From positions 1 to 56,698 of the forward strand of contig SVLY01000012.1 of assembly GCA_015067715.1 (NCBI GenBank): a stretch of 56,698 nucleotides of DNA, read 5' to 3'. Made by a program: the position numbers and the translations under genes. Under the pieces are notes generated by a model. That model was not told where the DNA came from, did no database searches, and worked only from the letters and a program-made list of their open reading frames with translations. Each line of letters begins with the position of its first letter. Position 1 is the first letter of the stretch. Shown one piece after another: positions 1 through 8,655 of the stretch. Origin of the DNA: Oscillospiraceae bacterium (GTDB lineage: Bacteria; Bacillota; Clostridia; Oscillospirales; QAMX01).

Positions 1-244
1 CGTGTTCGGTGGCGTAGTTTGCAAGGACGACGGCGTCCATGTCGTACTTTATGAACTCGTCGAAATCCGCAAAACAGCGGATATCGAGTCCGGCTTTTTT
101 TGCGTTCTCTTCTGCCTGGCGCAAAAGGGGCTCGTACTTGTCGCATACGGCCACAAGCTGGGCGTGGGGGTGGTGGAGAAGCACCTGTATCATGGCGTTT
201 CCCCGCGCTCCGCCGAAAACGCCTATGCGGAGTTTTTTGTTCAT
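1..244 (-). CDS. Gfo/Idh/MocA-family oxidoreductase, N-terminal part only
   Basis: Only the first 81 codons are present; the rest lies beyond the left edge. The ATG at 244-242 opens a protein beginning MNKKLRIGVFGGARGN, a Rossmann-fold nucleotide-binding start (beta strand, then a glycine-rich turn), followed by VAVCDKYEPLLRQAEE and DMDAVVLANYATEH. This is the usual order in the Gfo/Idh/MocA family of NAD(P)-dependent sugar or inositol dehydrogenases: first strand and turn, an acidic residue (CDK) ending strand two, then a loop before the catalytic EKP region, which is not visible. The substrate cannot be told. It reads away from fhs, beyond the fhs terminator. Confidence 0.8.
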   Translation of the reverse strand, partial: MNKKLRIGVFGGARGNAMIQVLLHHPHAQLVAVCDKYEPLLRQAEENAKKAGLDIRCFADFDEFIKYDMDAVVLANYATEH

Positions 245-316
245 GTCAGATCAGCCTCCTGTTTTTTTGGAGTGTGGTTTTGCTTATTATACCACGGGAG
301 ACAAACCGGTCAACAT

Positions 317-348
317 AAAAAATATCCATAAGGATATGGATATTTTTT
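317..348 (-). terminator. Rho-independent terminator of fhs
   Basis: Perfect 14-bp inverted repeat (arms 317-330 and 335-348) with a 4-base loop. Each arm ends in a run of A/T, so it could act in both directions. It lies 26 bp past the fhs stop codon. Confidence 0.85.
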
Positions 349-373
349 ATGTTGTATTGAATTGTTTTTCGGT

Positions 374-2041
374 TTAGAACAGACCGTCCACGGTACCGTC
401 CTCTGCGGTGGTGATGCCCTCTGCGGCGGGAACCTTGGGCAGGCCGGGCATGGTAAGGATGCTTCCGGTCTCGGCAACCACGAAGCCCGCACCGGCGCTT
501 ACGCGGACGGTGTTGACGTGGAGCTTGAAGCCGGAGGGACGGCAGAGCTTTGTGGGATCGTCGGAGAGGGAATACTGGGTCTTTGCAACGCAGACGGGAA
601 GCTTTCCAAAGCCCAGACCTTCAAGCACTGCGATCTCTCCTGCGGCCTTTTCGGAGACCTCGATACCGTCGGCGCCGTAGAAATTACAGGCAAGCGCCTC
701 CAGCTTTTCTGTGAGGGAGAGGTCGAGGGAGTAGAGGGGACGGAAGCCCTCGCCGGAGCCGAGAACGTTCAGAACGGCCTTTGCAAGGTCCACGGTGCCT
801 TCGCCGCCCCGGGCAAAAGCGTCGGACAGGGCGCAGGGCACGCCAAGTCTGTCGCACTCTTCAAAGATGGCGGCAAGCTCGGCCTCGGTGTCGGCGTAGA
901 AGCGGTTGATGGCGGCAACAACGGGAATTCCGTATTTCTTAAGGTTTTCAACGTGGGCGGCAAGGTTGGGCAGACCGGCCTTAAGAGCGGCGACGTTTTC
1001 GGTCTTGAGATCTTCCTTGGCAACTCCGCCGTTGTATTTCAGAGCTCTTGCGGTGACCACCAGAACCACGGCGCTGGGCTTGAGACCGGCGGTGCGGCAC
1101 TTGATGTCGAAGAACTTTTCTGCACCCAGGTCGGCGCCGAAGCCGGCTTCGGTGATGACGATGTCTGCGGCCTTAAGGGCCAGCTTTGTGGCGCGGACGG
1201 TGTTACAGCCATGGGCGATATTTGCAAAGGGGCCGCCGTGGACAAGGGTGGGAGTCTGGGCAAGAGTCTGGACAAGGTTGGGCTGCATTGCCTCCCGGAG
1301 CAGTGCGGCCATGGCGCCGTCGGCCTTCAGGTCGGAGGCGGTGACGGGCTTGCCCTCGTAGGTGTAGGCGCAGATGATGCGGCCGAGACGGCGCTTGAGG
1401 TCGGCCATGTCTTCTGCAAGGCAGAGGATGGCCATTATCTCGCTGGCGGCGGTGATGAGGAAGGCGCCGTGGTGCTCAACGCCGTTTTTGCCTCCGCCAA
1501 CGCCCAGAGTGACGCTGCGCAGAGCGCGGTCGTTCATGTCCAATGCTCTGGGGAAGACGACTCTCTCAGGGTCTATACCCAGAACGTTGCCCTGGAAAAG
1601 GTGGTTGTCCACCATGGCGCAGAGAAGGTTGTTTGCGGCGGTGATGGCGTGGATGTCGCCGGTGAAGTGGAGGTTGATATCCTCCATGGGGATGACCTGG
1701 GAATAGCCGCCGCCGGCAGCGCCGCCTTTTACGCCGAAGACCGGACCCAGAGAGGGCTCGCGGATGGCGATCATTATGTTTTCGCCCAGGGATGCAATTG
1801 CATCGCCAAGGCCGATGGTGGTAGTGGTCTTTCCCTCGCCCGCGGGGGTGGGGTTTACTGCGGTCACAAGGACGAGCTTGCCGTCGGGACGGTCGGCAAG
1901 ACGGGTGAAAGCGTCGTTGGAGATCTTTGCCTTATAGCGGCCGTAATGCTCGGTCTCCCCGGGGAGGAAGCCGGCCTTTTCGGCGATGGCATCTATGGGA
2001 AGCATTTTTGCTTCGCGTGCGATTTCAAGGTCGGTTTTCAT
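374..2041 (-). CDS. fhs: Formate--tetrahydrofolate ligase
   Basis: ATP-dependent ligation of formate to tetrahydrofolate, giving 10-formyl-THF for purine and fMet synthesis and, in acetogenic or glycine-fermenting anaerobes, the methyl branch of one-carbon metabolism. The 555-residue protein has the family length. It starts [16 protein letters not shown] and has the nucleotide loop [11 protein letters not shown] near residues 65-75. Other family blocks seen are [26 protein letters not shown] and the [14 protein letters not shown] region. It is monocistronic, with its own promoter over the end of the upstream gene and a strong terminator. Cytoplasmic. I see no truncation or lost motif. Confidence 0.97.
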   Translation of the reverse strand: MKTDLEIAREAKMLPIDAIAEKAGFLPGETEHYGRYKAKISNDAFTRLADRPDGKLVLVTAVNPTPAGEGKTTTTIGLGDAIASLGENIMIAIREPSLGPVFGVKGGAAGGGYSQVIPMEDINLHFTGDIHAITAANNLLCAMVDNHLFQGNVLGIDPERVVFPRALDMNDRALRSVTLGVGGGKNGVEHHGAFLITAASEIMAILCLAEDMADLKRRLGRIICAYTYEGKPVTASDLKADGAMAALLREAMQPNLVQTLAQTPTLVHGGPFANIAHGCNTVRATKLALKAADIVITEAGFGADLGAEKFFDIKCRTAGLKPSAVVLVVTARALKYNGGVAKEDLKTENVAALKAGLPNLAAHVENLKKYGIPVVAAINRFYADTEAELAAIFEECDRLGVPCALSDAFARGGEGTVDLAKAVLNVLGSGEGFRPLYSLDLSLTEKLEALACNFYGADGIEVSEKAAGEIAVLEGLGFGKLPVCVAKTQYSLSDDPTKLCRPSGFKLHVNTVRVSAGAGFVVAETGSILTMPGLPKVPAAEGITTAEDGTVDGLF

Positions 2042-2093
2042 ATATTATCCCTTTCTTAATAGAAATACGTACGTGTTGACCTGCTTAAAACCA

Positions 2094-2122
2094 ATTATAT
2101 CATAATAAGAAGCAGTTGGCAA
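2094..2122 (-). promoter_or_regulatory. Promoter of fhs
   Basis: On the minus strand: TTGCCA (2122-2117), 17-bp spacer, TATAAT (2099-2094) preceded by TGA, an extended -10. It lies about 50 bp upstream of the fhs ATG and just past the stop codon of the upstream membrane protein gene. Confidence 0.75.
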
Positions 2123-2125
2123 TAC

Positions 2126-3454
2126 TCAGACCATCAAAAACCAGAGGATCGCGGTCAAAACGGCGCTGAGGATGAACCATGCGTCCACGGAGACCGCAGA
2201 GCCGTAACGGGCGGGACCCTTTTTGTCCGGGAATCCGGGCTTCCGGAGGTGGCTGATACAGTTGATAACGAGGTAAACGGACATACAGCCCAGAGCCACA
2301 AGGCTCAGCGGGATCGCGGCGGTGAGAATGGCGTCTGCCGCGAGGATGAGGGCGGTAAGAGCGTAGAGCAGGACCGTGGGAATGGTCTTGCCGATGGCCT
2401 TTCTGCCCACGGTGTATTTTTCAACCAGAACGTAGAGCATAACGGGAATTGCGGCAAAGCAGGCGGTGTGGTAGCTGCCAAGGCAGAGGAAGAGAAATGG
2501 TACGGCAAAATAGACCGTGTCGAAAAGAAAGTCCTCGGCGGCCTCGCCCCATGACTTGTTTTCCGTGAGAAGGCAGAACACCGTCACGAAAACGCAGAGC
2601 CCGCACCAGACAAGCCCAAGTGCCAAAGACGCGCCCTGAGGAATATAGCCCGAAAGCCCGGCGTCGTTTGCAAACCACCCCTGGGAGAGAACGCCGGGGA
2701 AGAGAGCTTTTGCAATGACCACACCAAGCGCGGTGCCAAGCCCTCCGAAAGCGCCGAGGGTGAACTCCATGAGCTTCCATCCCCCGAACATCTCGCGGGA
2801 GGAAAGCCGGCGGAAAAGCTTTCCGTCTTCTCCAAGGGCGTAGCCCCATATGCCGACGACCCAGCCCAAAGCTCCGAAAATTCCGGCCACGAGGGTGACG
2901 GTGAGAGAGAACCAGTCTCCGTGGACCAGCATAACGCACGTAAGCCCTGCGAGCATGAGCAGGTTTTCGCCCCAGCTTTCTTTGCGGGTCTTTGAAAAAT
3001 AGAGTTTGTTTTTGCCCCGGTTAAAAAGCTTTATGCCCAAGGGCCGGGCGAGAACGAAAATGCAGAAGAGAAGAATCACGTCCGCAAGGGTGTAGACCGT
3101 CATGCCAAGGGACATTATTCCAACGGAGATAACTCCTGCGGCAACTGCGAACCACAAAAAGCCCTTAAGGGCAAAGCCTGCGGTACCGCGTTTGGGCGCC
3201 TCCCGTCGGATGACCAGCCCAACGGTCTCCCCGTAGGACATCCCCCCTCCGGGGAACATGCCCACAGCCCCGAATGCGGCTATCATCCATGCGAACTGGA
3301 TGACCTTGGGATTTCCCGTTGCAAAGGCGGCGCCCAGACCGATGAGAAGTCCGGGCAAAAGCGCGCCCTTTCCGTGGCCGAGAAGCGTTCCCCGCATTCC
3401 CCAGCCATGGCTTCCGGCGACGGCGGAAAAGAGTATGGCAAGCAAGCTGTTCAT
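2126..3454 (-). CDS. Polytopic membrane protein of unknown function
   Basis: A 442-residue protein made almost entirely of hydrophobic segments, roughly ten to twelve membrane spans. The N-terminus has a glycine/histidine-rich block, SHGWGMRGTLLGHGKGALL near residues 14-32, and a second glycine-rich stretch (GMFPGGGMSYGETVG) near residue 70. Conserved His/Gly/Arg in or beside early spans suggest a channel or transporter-like role, but I do not recognise the family. The ATG at 3454 is set by a GGAGGG box 11 bases upstream. The gene has its own promoter, is transcribed divergently from the ylmC-like gene, and runs toward fhs with no clear terminator between them. Confidence 0.75.
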   Translation of the reverse strand: MNSLLAILFSAVAGSHGWGMRGTLLGHGKGALLPGLLIGLGAAFATGNPKVIQFAWMIAAFGAVGMFPGGGMSYGETVGLVIRREAPKRGTAGFALKGFLWFAVAAGVISVGIMSLGMTVYTLADVILLFCIFVLARPLGIKLFNRGKNKLYFSKTRKESWGENLLMLAGLTCVMLVHGDWFSLTVTLVAGIFGALGWVVGIWGYALGEDGKLFRRLSSREMFGGWKLMEFTLGAFGGLGTALGVVIAKALFPGVLSQGWFANDAGLSGYIPQGASLALGLVWCGLCVFVTVFCLLTENKSWGEAAEDFLFDTVYFAVPFLFLCLGSYHTACFAAIPVMLYVLVEKYTVGRKAIGKTIPTVLLYALTALILAADAILTAAIPLSLVALGCMSVYLVINCISHLRKPGFPDKKGPARYGSAVSVDAWFILSAVLTAILWFLMV

Positions 3455-3499
3455 AGGGCAGACCCTCCGTGTCGTGGTTTGTGTTTGTCCTTTCCTTTT

Positions 3500-3528
3500 A
3501 TTATATATCTTTTTTCTTCCCGTGGCAA
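3500..3528 (-). promoter_or_regulatory. Promoter of the membrane protein gene
   Basis: Minus strand: TTGCCA (3528-3523), 17-bp spacer, TATAAT (3505-3500), about 45 bp upstream of the start codon. Confidence 0.65.
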
Positions 3529-3589
3529 TAAGCTATCTCCCGGTGGCATATAAAATAGTGGGTAATACTTGGTTTTAGGAGGTAAACGG

Positions 3590-3847
3590 ATGAACGGCTG
3601 CAGAGTTTCGGTATCGGCGCTTGGGAAAAAGCGGGTGGTCTGTACGGACAGCGGAAGAGTGCTGGGGAAGATACGGGATGTTTCCCTGGAAACCTCCACG
3701 GGACGGGTGCTTTCCGTGAAGGTTTCCAGAGTGTTTGGTCGGGGTGTTGACGTTGAGTGGGAAAAGATCCTGCTGGTGGGTGAGGATACCGTCCTTGTGG
3801 AAGGAGTGACCCGGGAAGAGGCAAAAGCCTTTGTTCTGTTTGAGTGA
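3590..3847 (+). CDS. YlmC/YmxH-like PRC-barrel protein
   Basis: An 85-residue protein beginning MNGCRVSVSALGKKRVV. I chose the ATG at 3590 because TAGGAGGT ends 7 bases before it; an upstream in-frame GTG at 3569 precedes this box and has no ribosome site of its own. The GRVLGKIRDVSLETSTGRV pattern (a short barrel with a G-K-I/V-x-D-V turn) is typical of PRC-barrel proteins of the YlmC/YmxH type, small proteins common in endospore-forming Firmicutes whose exact role is unclear. It is a single gene between divergent and downstream promoters. Confidence 0.75.
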   Translation: MNGCRVSVSALGKKRVVCTDSGRVLGKIRDVSLETSTGRVLSVKVSRVFGRGVDVEWEKILLVGEDTVLVEGVTREEAKAFVLFE

Positions 3848-3887
3848 AAATTTTTGTAGCTTTTGGCCGATTTTTTGGAAAGAGGTC

Positions 3888-3916
3888 TTGAAATACGTTT
3901 TCATTAGGTGTATAAT
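3888..3916 (+). promoter_or_regulatory. Promoter of the flavoprotein-cmk-plsC-ispH/rpsA operon
   Basis: TTGAAA (3888-3893), 17-bp spacer, TATAAT (3911-3916), 46 bp upstream of the TTG start at 3962. No other start or terminator signal is seen between this point and 8523. Confidence 0.75.
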
Positions 3917-3961
3917 ATAAAATACGTTTATTATGCGCATGTTATACGGAGGGCATAGGGT

Positions 3962-5194
3962 TTGGCCGTTTGTGAATACGATTGCATCGTTATCGGCGGA
4001 GGCCCCGCGGGAATGATGGCCGCCGGCAGGGCGGCAGAGCTTGGGCTGACTGTGCTCCTCTGTGAGAAAAACCCCTACACGGGAAAAAAGCTTGGAATAA
4101 CGGGCAAGGGCAGGTGCAACGTCACCAACAACTGCACCGTGGCCGAGCTTATCAAAAACATAAAGGGCGGCGGCCGTTTTCTTTACTCGGCCTTCAACCG
4201 CTTCGGCCCCGGAGACACGATGGCCTTTTTCGAGGAGCTTGGAGTTCCTCTGAAGACCGAGCGGGGCAACCGGGTCTTTCCCCAGTCCGACCGCGCCGCA
4301 GATATCGTCGGCGCAATGCGGAAATACATGAAAAAGAACGGCGTCCGTGTGGAGCAGTGCACGGTCACCTCCGTCTCTGTTGAAAACGGGGCGGTCACGG
4401 GTGTCGTTACCGATAAGGGCAGTTTTTCTGCCGGGGCGGTGGTGGTTGCCACAGGCGGCCTCTCCTATCCCGGAACGGGCAGCACCGGCGACGGCTACAC
4501 TTGGGCAAAAAAGCTCGGTCACAGCGTAAGCCCCCTGCGCCCCTCCCTTGTGGAGCTTATCTCAGACACAGCCCTTTGCGGGGAGTGCGCCGGGCTTTCG
4601 CTTAAAAACTGCGGCGTTCGCCTTGTGAGCGGCGGAAAAACCGTCTATTCCGACTTTGGCGAGCTGCTTTTCACCCACCGGGGCATTTCCGGCCCCACGG
4701 TGCTCAGCGCCAGCGCTCATATGGAGCCCGGCGAGAGCTATTCAATGGAGATCGACTTAAAGCCGGCGCTGGACTTTTCCGGGCTGGACCGGCGGATATC
4801 CAGGGACTTTGAAGAGGGGAAGAACAAGCTCTTCCGCAACGGGCTGGACAAGCTGCTTCCCTCGTCCCTACGGGCTCCCATGGTGGCTCTTTCGGGCATC
4901 GATCCGGACAAGCAGCTGAACTCCGTCACCCGTGAGGAGAGGCACAGGCTGGTCTCGCTTTTGAAAAGCCTTAAGATCGAAGGCCTTCGCCACGGCCCCA
5001 TGAACGGAGCCATCGTCACCGCCGGGGGAGTTTCAGTTAAGGAGCTTTACCCCGCAACCATGGAATCCAGGCTGATACCCGGCCTGTTTTTCGCCGGAGA
5101 GATAATCGACGCCGACGGATATACCGGAGGCTTTAACCTTCAGATCGCGTTTTCCACGGGCTACGCCGCAGGCTGCGGCGCGGCCGGATACTGA
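3962..5194 (+). CDS. HI0933-family FAD-dependent oxidoreductase (BaiN-like)
   Basis: A 410-residue flavoprotein of the HI0933/YhiN family. The FAD-binding motif GGGPAGMMAAGRAAE is near residues 12-26, the family motif TGKGRCNVTNN near residues 47-57, and the C-terminal FAD contact block GEIIDADGYTGGFNLQIAF is close to the end. Members include a bile-acid reductase of gut clostridia (BaiN), but most have no assigned substrate, so I do not name one. The start is TTG at 3962 with GGAGGG 8-9 bases upstream. The gene leads an operon with cmk, plsC and ispH-rpsA, an order I know from other Clostridia. Confidence 0.88.
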   Translation: MAVCEYDCIVIGGGPAGMMAAGRAAELGLTVLLCEKNPYTGKKLGITGKGRCNVTNNCTVAELIKNIKGGGRFLYSAFNRFGPGDTMAFFEELGVPLKTERGNRVFPQSDRAADIVGAMRKYMKKNGVRVEQCTVTSVSVENGAVTGVVTDKGSFSAGAVVVATGGLSYPGTGSTGDGYTWAKKLGHSVSPLRPSLVELISDTALCGECAGLSLKNCGVRLVSGGKTVYSDFGELLFTHRGISGPTVLSASAHMEPGESYSMEIDLKPALDFSGLDRRISRDFEEGKNKLFRNGLDKLLPSSLRAPMVALSGIDPDKQLNSVTREERHRLVSLLKSLKIEGLRHGPMNGAIVTAGGVSVKELYPATMESRLIPGLFFAGEIIDADGYTGGFNLQIAFSTGYAAGCGAAGY

Positions 5195-5228
5195 GCCGAA
5201 TGATCCCAAAGGAGAGGAGTTTTGCCCT

Positions 5229-5912
5229 GTGAGTAGGTTTATAAGCATTGCCATAGACGGACCCAGCGGAGCCGGAAAGAGCACCATGGCTCACCGCCTG
5301 GGGAAGGAATTTGGTTTTCTCCACGTGGATACCGGCGCAATGTACCGGGCAGTTGGCCTTGCGGCAATGCGCGCCGGGGTCGACAAGTCGGACAAGGCCG
5401 CCGTTGAGGCGATGCTTCCCTCCCTTGATGTCCGCGCGGAGCTTTCTGAAAACGGACAGGCCACCTATCTCAACGGGGAGGACGTTTCTCTTGCCATAAG
5501 GGAAAACGCCGTTTCGGCCTATGCCAGCGCCGTTTCCGCCTATCCTGCAGTGAGAGCCTTTTTGCTGGAGCTTCAGCGGGAAACCGCCGCGACACAGAAC
5601 GTTATTATGGACGGCCGTGATATTGCCACCGTCGTTCTGCCAAATGCAGATATCAAGATATACCTCACCGCCTCGGTGGAATCCCGCGCCGCGCGCAGAT
5701 ATGAAGAGCTTACCCAGCGGGGGCAGTCCGTTGATGCGGAGACCGTTAAAAAAGAGATCGAAGCAAGGGATCTTGCGGACTCTACCAGGGAGATCGCGCC
5801 CCTGAAGCGTCACCCCGAGGCCGAGCTTGCGGACACCAGCTGGCTCTCCTTTGAAGAGGGGTACGCGCTTTTGAAAAAAATCGTTTCGGAGGGCTTGTCC
5901 CGTGTTCTTTAA
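5229..5912 (+). CDS. cmk: Cytidylate kinase
   Basis: Phosphorylates CMP and dCMP to the diphosphates, feeding RNA, DNA and CDP-lipid synthesis. The protein has 227 residues with Walker A loop GPSGAGKST at 10-18, HVDTGAMYR at about 33-41 and the GRDIATVVLPNADIK block characteristic of bacterial Cmk. GTG start at 5229, with GGAGAGGAG ending 9 bases upstream. Its last 11 bases overlap plsC, so the two are probably translationally coupled. Confidence 0.97.
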   Translation: MSRFISIAIDGPSGAGKSTMAHRLGKEFGFLHVDTGAMYRAVGLAAMRAGVDKSDKAAVEAMLPSLDVRAELSENGQATYLNGEDVSLAIRENAVSAYASAVSAYPAVRAFLLELQRETAATQNVIMDGRDIATVVLPNADIKIYLTASVESRAARRYEELTQRGQSVDAETVKKEIEARDLADSTREIAPLKRHPEAELADTSWLSFEEGYALLKKIVSEGLSRVL

Positions 5913-6477
5913 GTTTTGTTATTTTCTTTCAAAAATAGTCGTTTACCTGTTCTACCGCACCAAGATCACCGGTCGGGAGAACCTCACCGGCGAGGGCTGT
6001 ATGGTCTGTGCCAACCACTCCAGCTGGATGGATCCCATCTTCGTGGGCGTTGGCATCGGCGTTAAGCCCAGGCTCAACGTCATGGCAAAGCAGGAGCTTT
6101 TTGAAAAGAAGATCAGTAAATGGTTCTTCACCAAGCTTGGCGCATTCCCTGTAAAGCGCGGGGAGAGTGACCTCGCCGCCATCCGCAAATCCTACAGCGT
6201 TCTTGGCTCCGGAGAGACCCTGATAATCTTCCCCGAGGGCACCAGATACGATAAAAACCATGCCAAGTCCGGCGCGGGCATGCTGGCTCTTCGCACGGGC
6301 TGCACCGTTCTTCCCGTTTACGTTTCCGAGGACAAGCGCATTTTCCACCGTACACAGGTCATCATCGGCAAGCCCTTCGTGCCCGAAAAGCCCGAGGGTA
6401 AGCTGGGTCACGACCACTACGCCGCCTGCTCCGACGAGATACTCCGCCGGATCTACGAGCTGGAGCCCAAGGCATAA
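5902..6477 (+). CDS. plsC: 1-acyl-sn-glycerol-3-phosphate acyltransferase
   Basis: Second acylation step of phosphatidic acid synthesis at the membrane. The 191-residue protein has an N-terminal hydrophobic segment (FKFCYFLSKIVVYLFY), the catalytic HX4D motif NHSSWMD with His39 and Asp44, and the substrate motif FPEGTR at about 110-115. GTG start inside the end of cmk, and the stop abuts the ispH-rpsA ATG directly. The family also contains enzymes of other acyl acceptors, but this length and context fit plsC. Confidence 0.93.
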   Translation: MFFKFCYFLSKIVVYLFYRTKITGRENLTGEGCMVCANHSSWMDPIFVGVGIGVKPRLNVMAKQELFEKKISKWFFTKLGAFPVKRGESDLAAIRKSYSVLGSGETLIIFPEGTRYDKNHAKSGAGMLALRTGCTVLPVYVSEDKRIFHRTQVIIGKPFVPEKPEGKLGHDHYAACSDEILRRIYELEPKA

Positions 6478-8523
6478 ATGGGCGCAAGGGTCGTTCTTGC
6501 AAAGTCTGCGGGCTTTTGCTTCGGAGTTTCCCGGGCGGTCGCCCTCACCGAGGAGGCCGCAGGTCCCGGCGTTTGGGCTTTGGGGCACGTTATCCACAAC
6601 ACCGACGTTGTGGACGCCCTTTGCAAAAAGGGGCTCTCCCTTGCAAAGACCGAGGCGGACATCCCCTCCGGTGCAACTGCCGTAATCCGTGCCCACGGAG
6701 AAAGTCCGGCGGTGCTTGAAAAGCTGGCGGCGCGGGGGATCTCGGTTGTGGACACCACCTGTCCCTGCGTCAGCCGTATCCACGGTATCGTCTCCCGTGA
6801 GGCGGCTTCCGGAAGGCGCGTTATCGTGGTTGGCACGAGAAACCATCCCGAGGCCATTGCCATCTCCGCCAGGGCGGAGGGTTCGGTAATTGTCGAATCT
6901 GAGGAAGAACTTGTTCAAAGCCTTCGAAATGGGCTTGCCGGGGACGGAAAACCGGTCTCCATGGTGGCTCAGACCACCGCTGACAGAGAAATTTGGAAAA
7001 AATGTGTAAATTCTCTGGAAAACTTATGTACAAATCCGAAAATTTTTGATACAATATGTAGTGCTACGCAAACTCGCCAGGAAGAGGCTGCCGCCCTTGC
7101 CGGGCAGGCCGACGTTATGGTCGTTATCGGCGACAGAATGAGCGGCAATTCTGCCAGATTGCGGGACATATGCGCCGAAAGGTGCAAAACCTATTTTGTG
7201 GGTAAGTGGGAAGAGCTATTACCCTTCCTGCCCGAAATAAAAGGCTTAAAGCCGAAACTAATTTGTATAACCGCCGGTGCATCGACACCGACTGGAATTA
7301 TTGAGGAGGTCAACAACAACATGACAAACGAGACAGAGATCTTCGAGGGCGAAAAGGCTCCCGAAACGACTCTTGCGGCGGAGGAGAAACTTGAAGCGAC
7401 TTCTGTCGTGACAGAGGACGACAGCGCTGAGAGCGATGCCGAAACGTTTGCCGAAATGGTGGACAAGTCCATGAAGACCCTTCACACCGGTAAGCGTGTG
7501 ACGGGCATTGTCACGAGAGTAACGGGCTCTGAGATCCAGATGGATCTGGGAACTAAGCACGCCGGCTTCATCCCGGTTTCTGAGCTCTCCGACGACCCCG
7601 GTGTTAAGCCGGAAGATATTGCCAAGGTTGGCGACGAGCTTGAAGTTTTCGTCACCAAGGTCAACGACGCCGAAGGCTACGCCATGCTCTCCAAGAAGAG
7701 AGTCGACGCCGCCAAGGGCTGGGACAACATTGATGCCGCAAGAGAGAACCGCACCATTCTCGAAGGCACCGTGGTCGAGATCAACAAGGGTGGCGTTGTG
7801 GTCAGCGTTAACGGCGTTCGCGTTTTCGTTCCCGGCTCCCACACCGGCGTTCCCAAGGATAAGCCCCTTGATCACCTGCTGAAGACCAAGGTCAGCGTCC
7901 GCATCACCGAGATCATCCGTGCAAAGCACCGTGTTATCGGCTCCATCCGCTACGCCAACGAGGACATCCGCAAGGCCGCCCAGGCTAAGATCTGGGAAAA
8001 GGTCGAGGAAGGCCAGGTCTACGAAGGCACCGTCAAGAGCCTCACCGCTTTTGGCGCTTTCATCGACATCGGCGGCGCCGACGGTATGGCTCACATCACC
8101 GAGCTCACCTGGGACCGCATCAGACATCCCTCCGAAGCCGTTAAGGTCGGCGACGCTGTCACTGCCAGAGTTATCCACCTTGACCGCGAGAAGAAGAAGA
8201 TCTCCCTGAGCCTTAAGGATCAGAACGAGAATCCCTGGGAAAAGTTCACTGCCGCTTACAACATCGGCGACATCGCTGACGTTAAGGTCGTCAAGGTCAT
8301 GGACTTCGGCGCCTTCTGCCAGATCATCCCCGGTGTGGACGGCCTTGTTCACATCTCCCAGCTTGCCGACAAGCGCGTCAACAAGCCCTCTGAAGTCGTT
8401 GCCGAAGGCGACATCGTCAAGGCCAAGATCATTGACGTCGACTACGACAAGAAGAAGATCAGCCTCTCCATCCGCGCCGCAGCCGCCGCTGTCGCCGCCG
8501 AAGAGACTGCCGACGAGGAATAA
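6478..8523 (+). CDS. ispH-rpsA: IspH (HMB-PP reductase) fused to ribosomal protein S1-like domains
   Basis: A 681-residue fusion. Residues 1-280 are 4-hydroxy-3-methylbut-2-enyl diphosphate reductase, the last step of the MEP isoprenoid pathway. The [4Fe-4S] ligands are Cys14 (GFCFGV), Cys95 (TTCPCV) and Cys194 (ICSAT); the active-site block RNHPEA is near 121-126. Residues 280-335 are an acidic linker. Four S1 RNA-binding domains follow, near 338-405, 423-490, 508-580 and 593-665 (for example GTVKSLTAFGAFIDIGG). IspH-S1 fusions are known in Clostridia. The ATG follows the plsC stop with no gap. A strong internal ribosome site at the domain junction could also yield S1 alone (see separate feature). 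Confidence 0.95.
   Translation: MGARVVLAKSAGFCFGVSRAVALTEEAAGPGVWALGHVIHNTDVVDALCKKGLSLAKTEADIPSGATAVIRAHGESPAVLEKLAARGISVVDTTCPCVSRIHGIVSREAASGRRVIVVGTRNHPEAIAISARAEGSVIVESEEELVQSLRNGLAGDGKPVSMVAQTTADREIWKKCVNSLENLCTNPKIFDTICSATQTRQEEAAALAGQADVMVVIGDRMSGNSARLRDICAERCKTYFVGKWEELLPFLPEIKGLKPKLICITAGASTPTGIIEEVNNNMTNETEIFEGEKAPETTLAAEEKLEATSVVTEDDSAESDAETFAEMVDKSMKTLHTGKRVTGIVTRVTGSEIQMDLGTKHAGFIPVSELSDDPGVKPEDIAKVGDELEVFVTKVNDAEGYAMLSKKRVDAAKGWDNIDAARENRTILEGTVVEINKGGVVVSVNGVRVFVPGSHTGVPKDKPLDHLLKTKVSVRITEIIRAKHRVIGSIRYANEDIRKAAQAKIWEKVEEGQVYEGTVKSLTAFGAFIDIGGADGMAHITELTWDRIRHPSEAVKVGDAVTARVIHLDREKKKISLSLKDQNENPWEKFTAAYNIGDIADVKVVKVMDFGAFCQIIPGVDGLVHISQLADKRVNKPSEVVAEGDIVKAKIIDVDYDKKKISLSIRAAAAAVAAEETADEE
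7303..7323 (+). promoter_or_regulatory. Internal ribosome binding site and ATG at the IspH/S1 junction
   Basis: GAGGAGGT at 7303-7310, then a 10-base spacer, then ATG at 7321, in frame with the fusion (Met282). Starting here would give a free 400-residue four-domain S1 protein. Caveat: the box also encodes Glu-Glu-Val of the IspH C-terminus, so the match may be partly forced by protein sequence. Confidence 0.5.
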
Positions 8524-8547
8524 TTTCTTCTCATCAGCTGAAAAATC

Positions 8548-8592
8548 AAGAGCGCGGGCTTCTGCATTGCAGAGAGCCCGCGCTCTTTTTTT
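8548..8592 (+). terminator. Terminator of the ispH-rpsA operon
   Basis: 13-bp GC-rich stem (8548-8560 with 8575-8587), 14-base loop, then an eight-T run. It lies 25 bp after the stop codon. Confidence 0.9.
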
Positions 8593-8601
8593 GCTGTGAC
8601 G

Positions 8602-8637
8602 AAAAAAAAGTCCCGCAGGAAAGCTTTCCTGCGGGAC
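8602..8637 (-). terminator. Terminator of the coaD-side minus-strand operon
   Basis: Perfect palindrome, arms 8610-8623 and 8624-8637 (the central bases must form the loop), followed on the minus strand by eight T (8609-8602). It serves the coiled-coil gene ending at 8656. Confidence 0.88.
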
Positions 8638-8655
8638 GGGTCTGTTTTTGGGGAG

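Noticed and set aside
362-2059. Long open frame on the plus strand opposite fhs
   Set aside because: It mirrors the fhs codon pattern, lacks a ribosome site and encodes Gly/Cys-rich sequence with no family look. The same applies to long frames opposite divIB, secA, the mutase, GH95 and others.
2061-2075. ACGTACGT palindrome in the fhs leader as an operator
   Set aside because: It is only 8 bp long and no repeat or second site is seen nearby.
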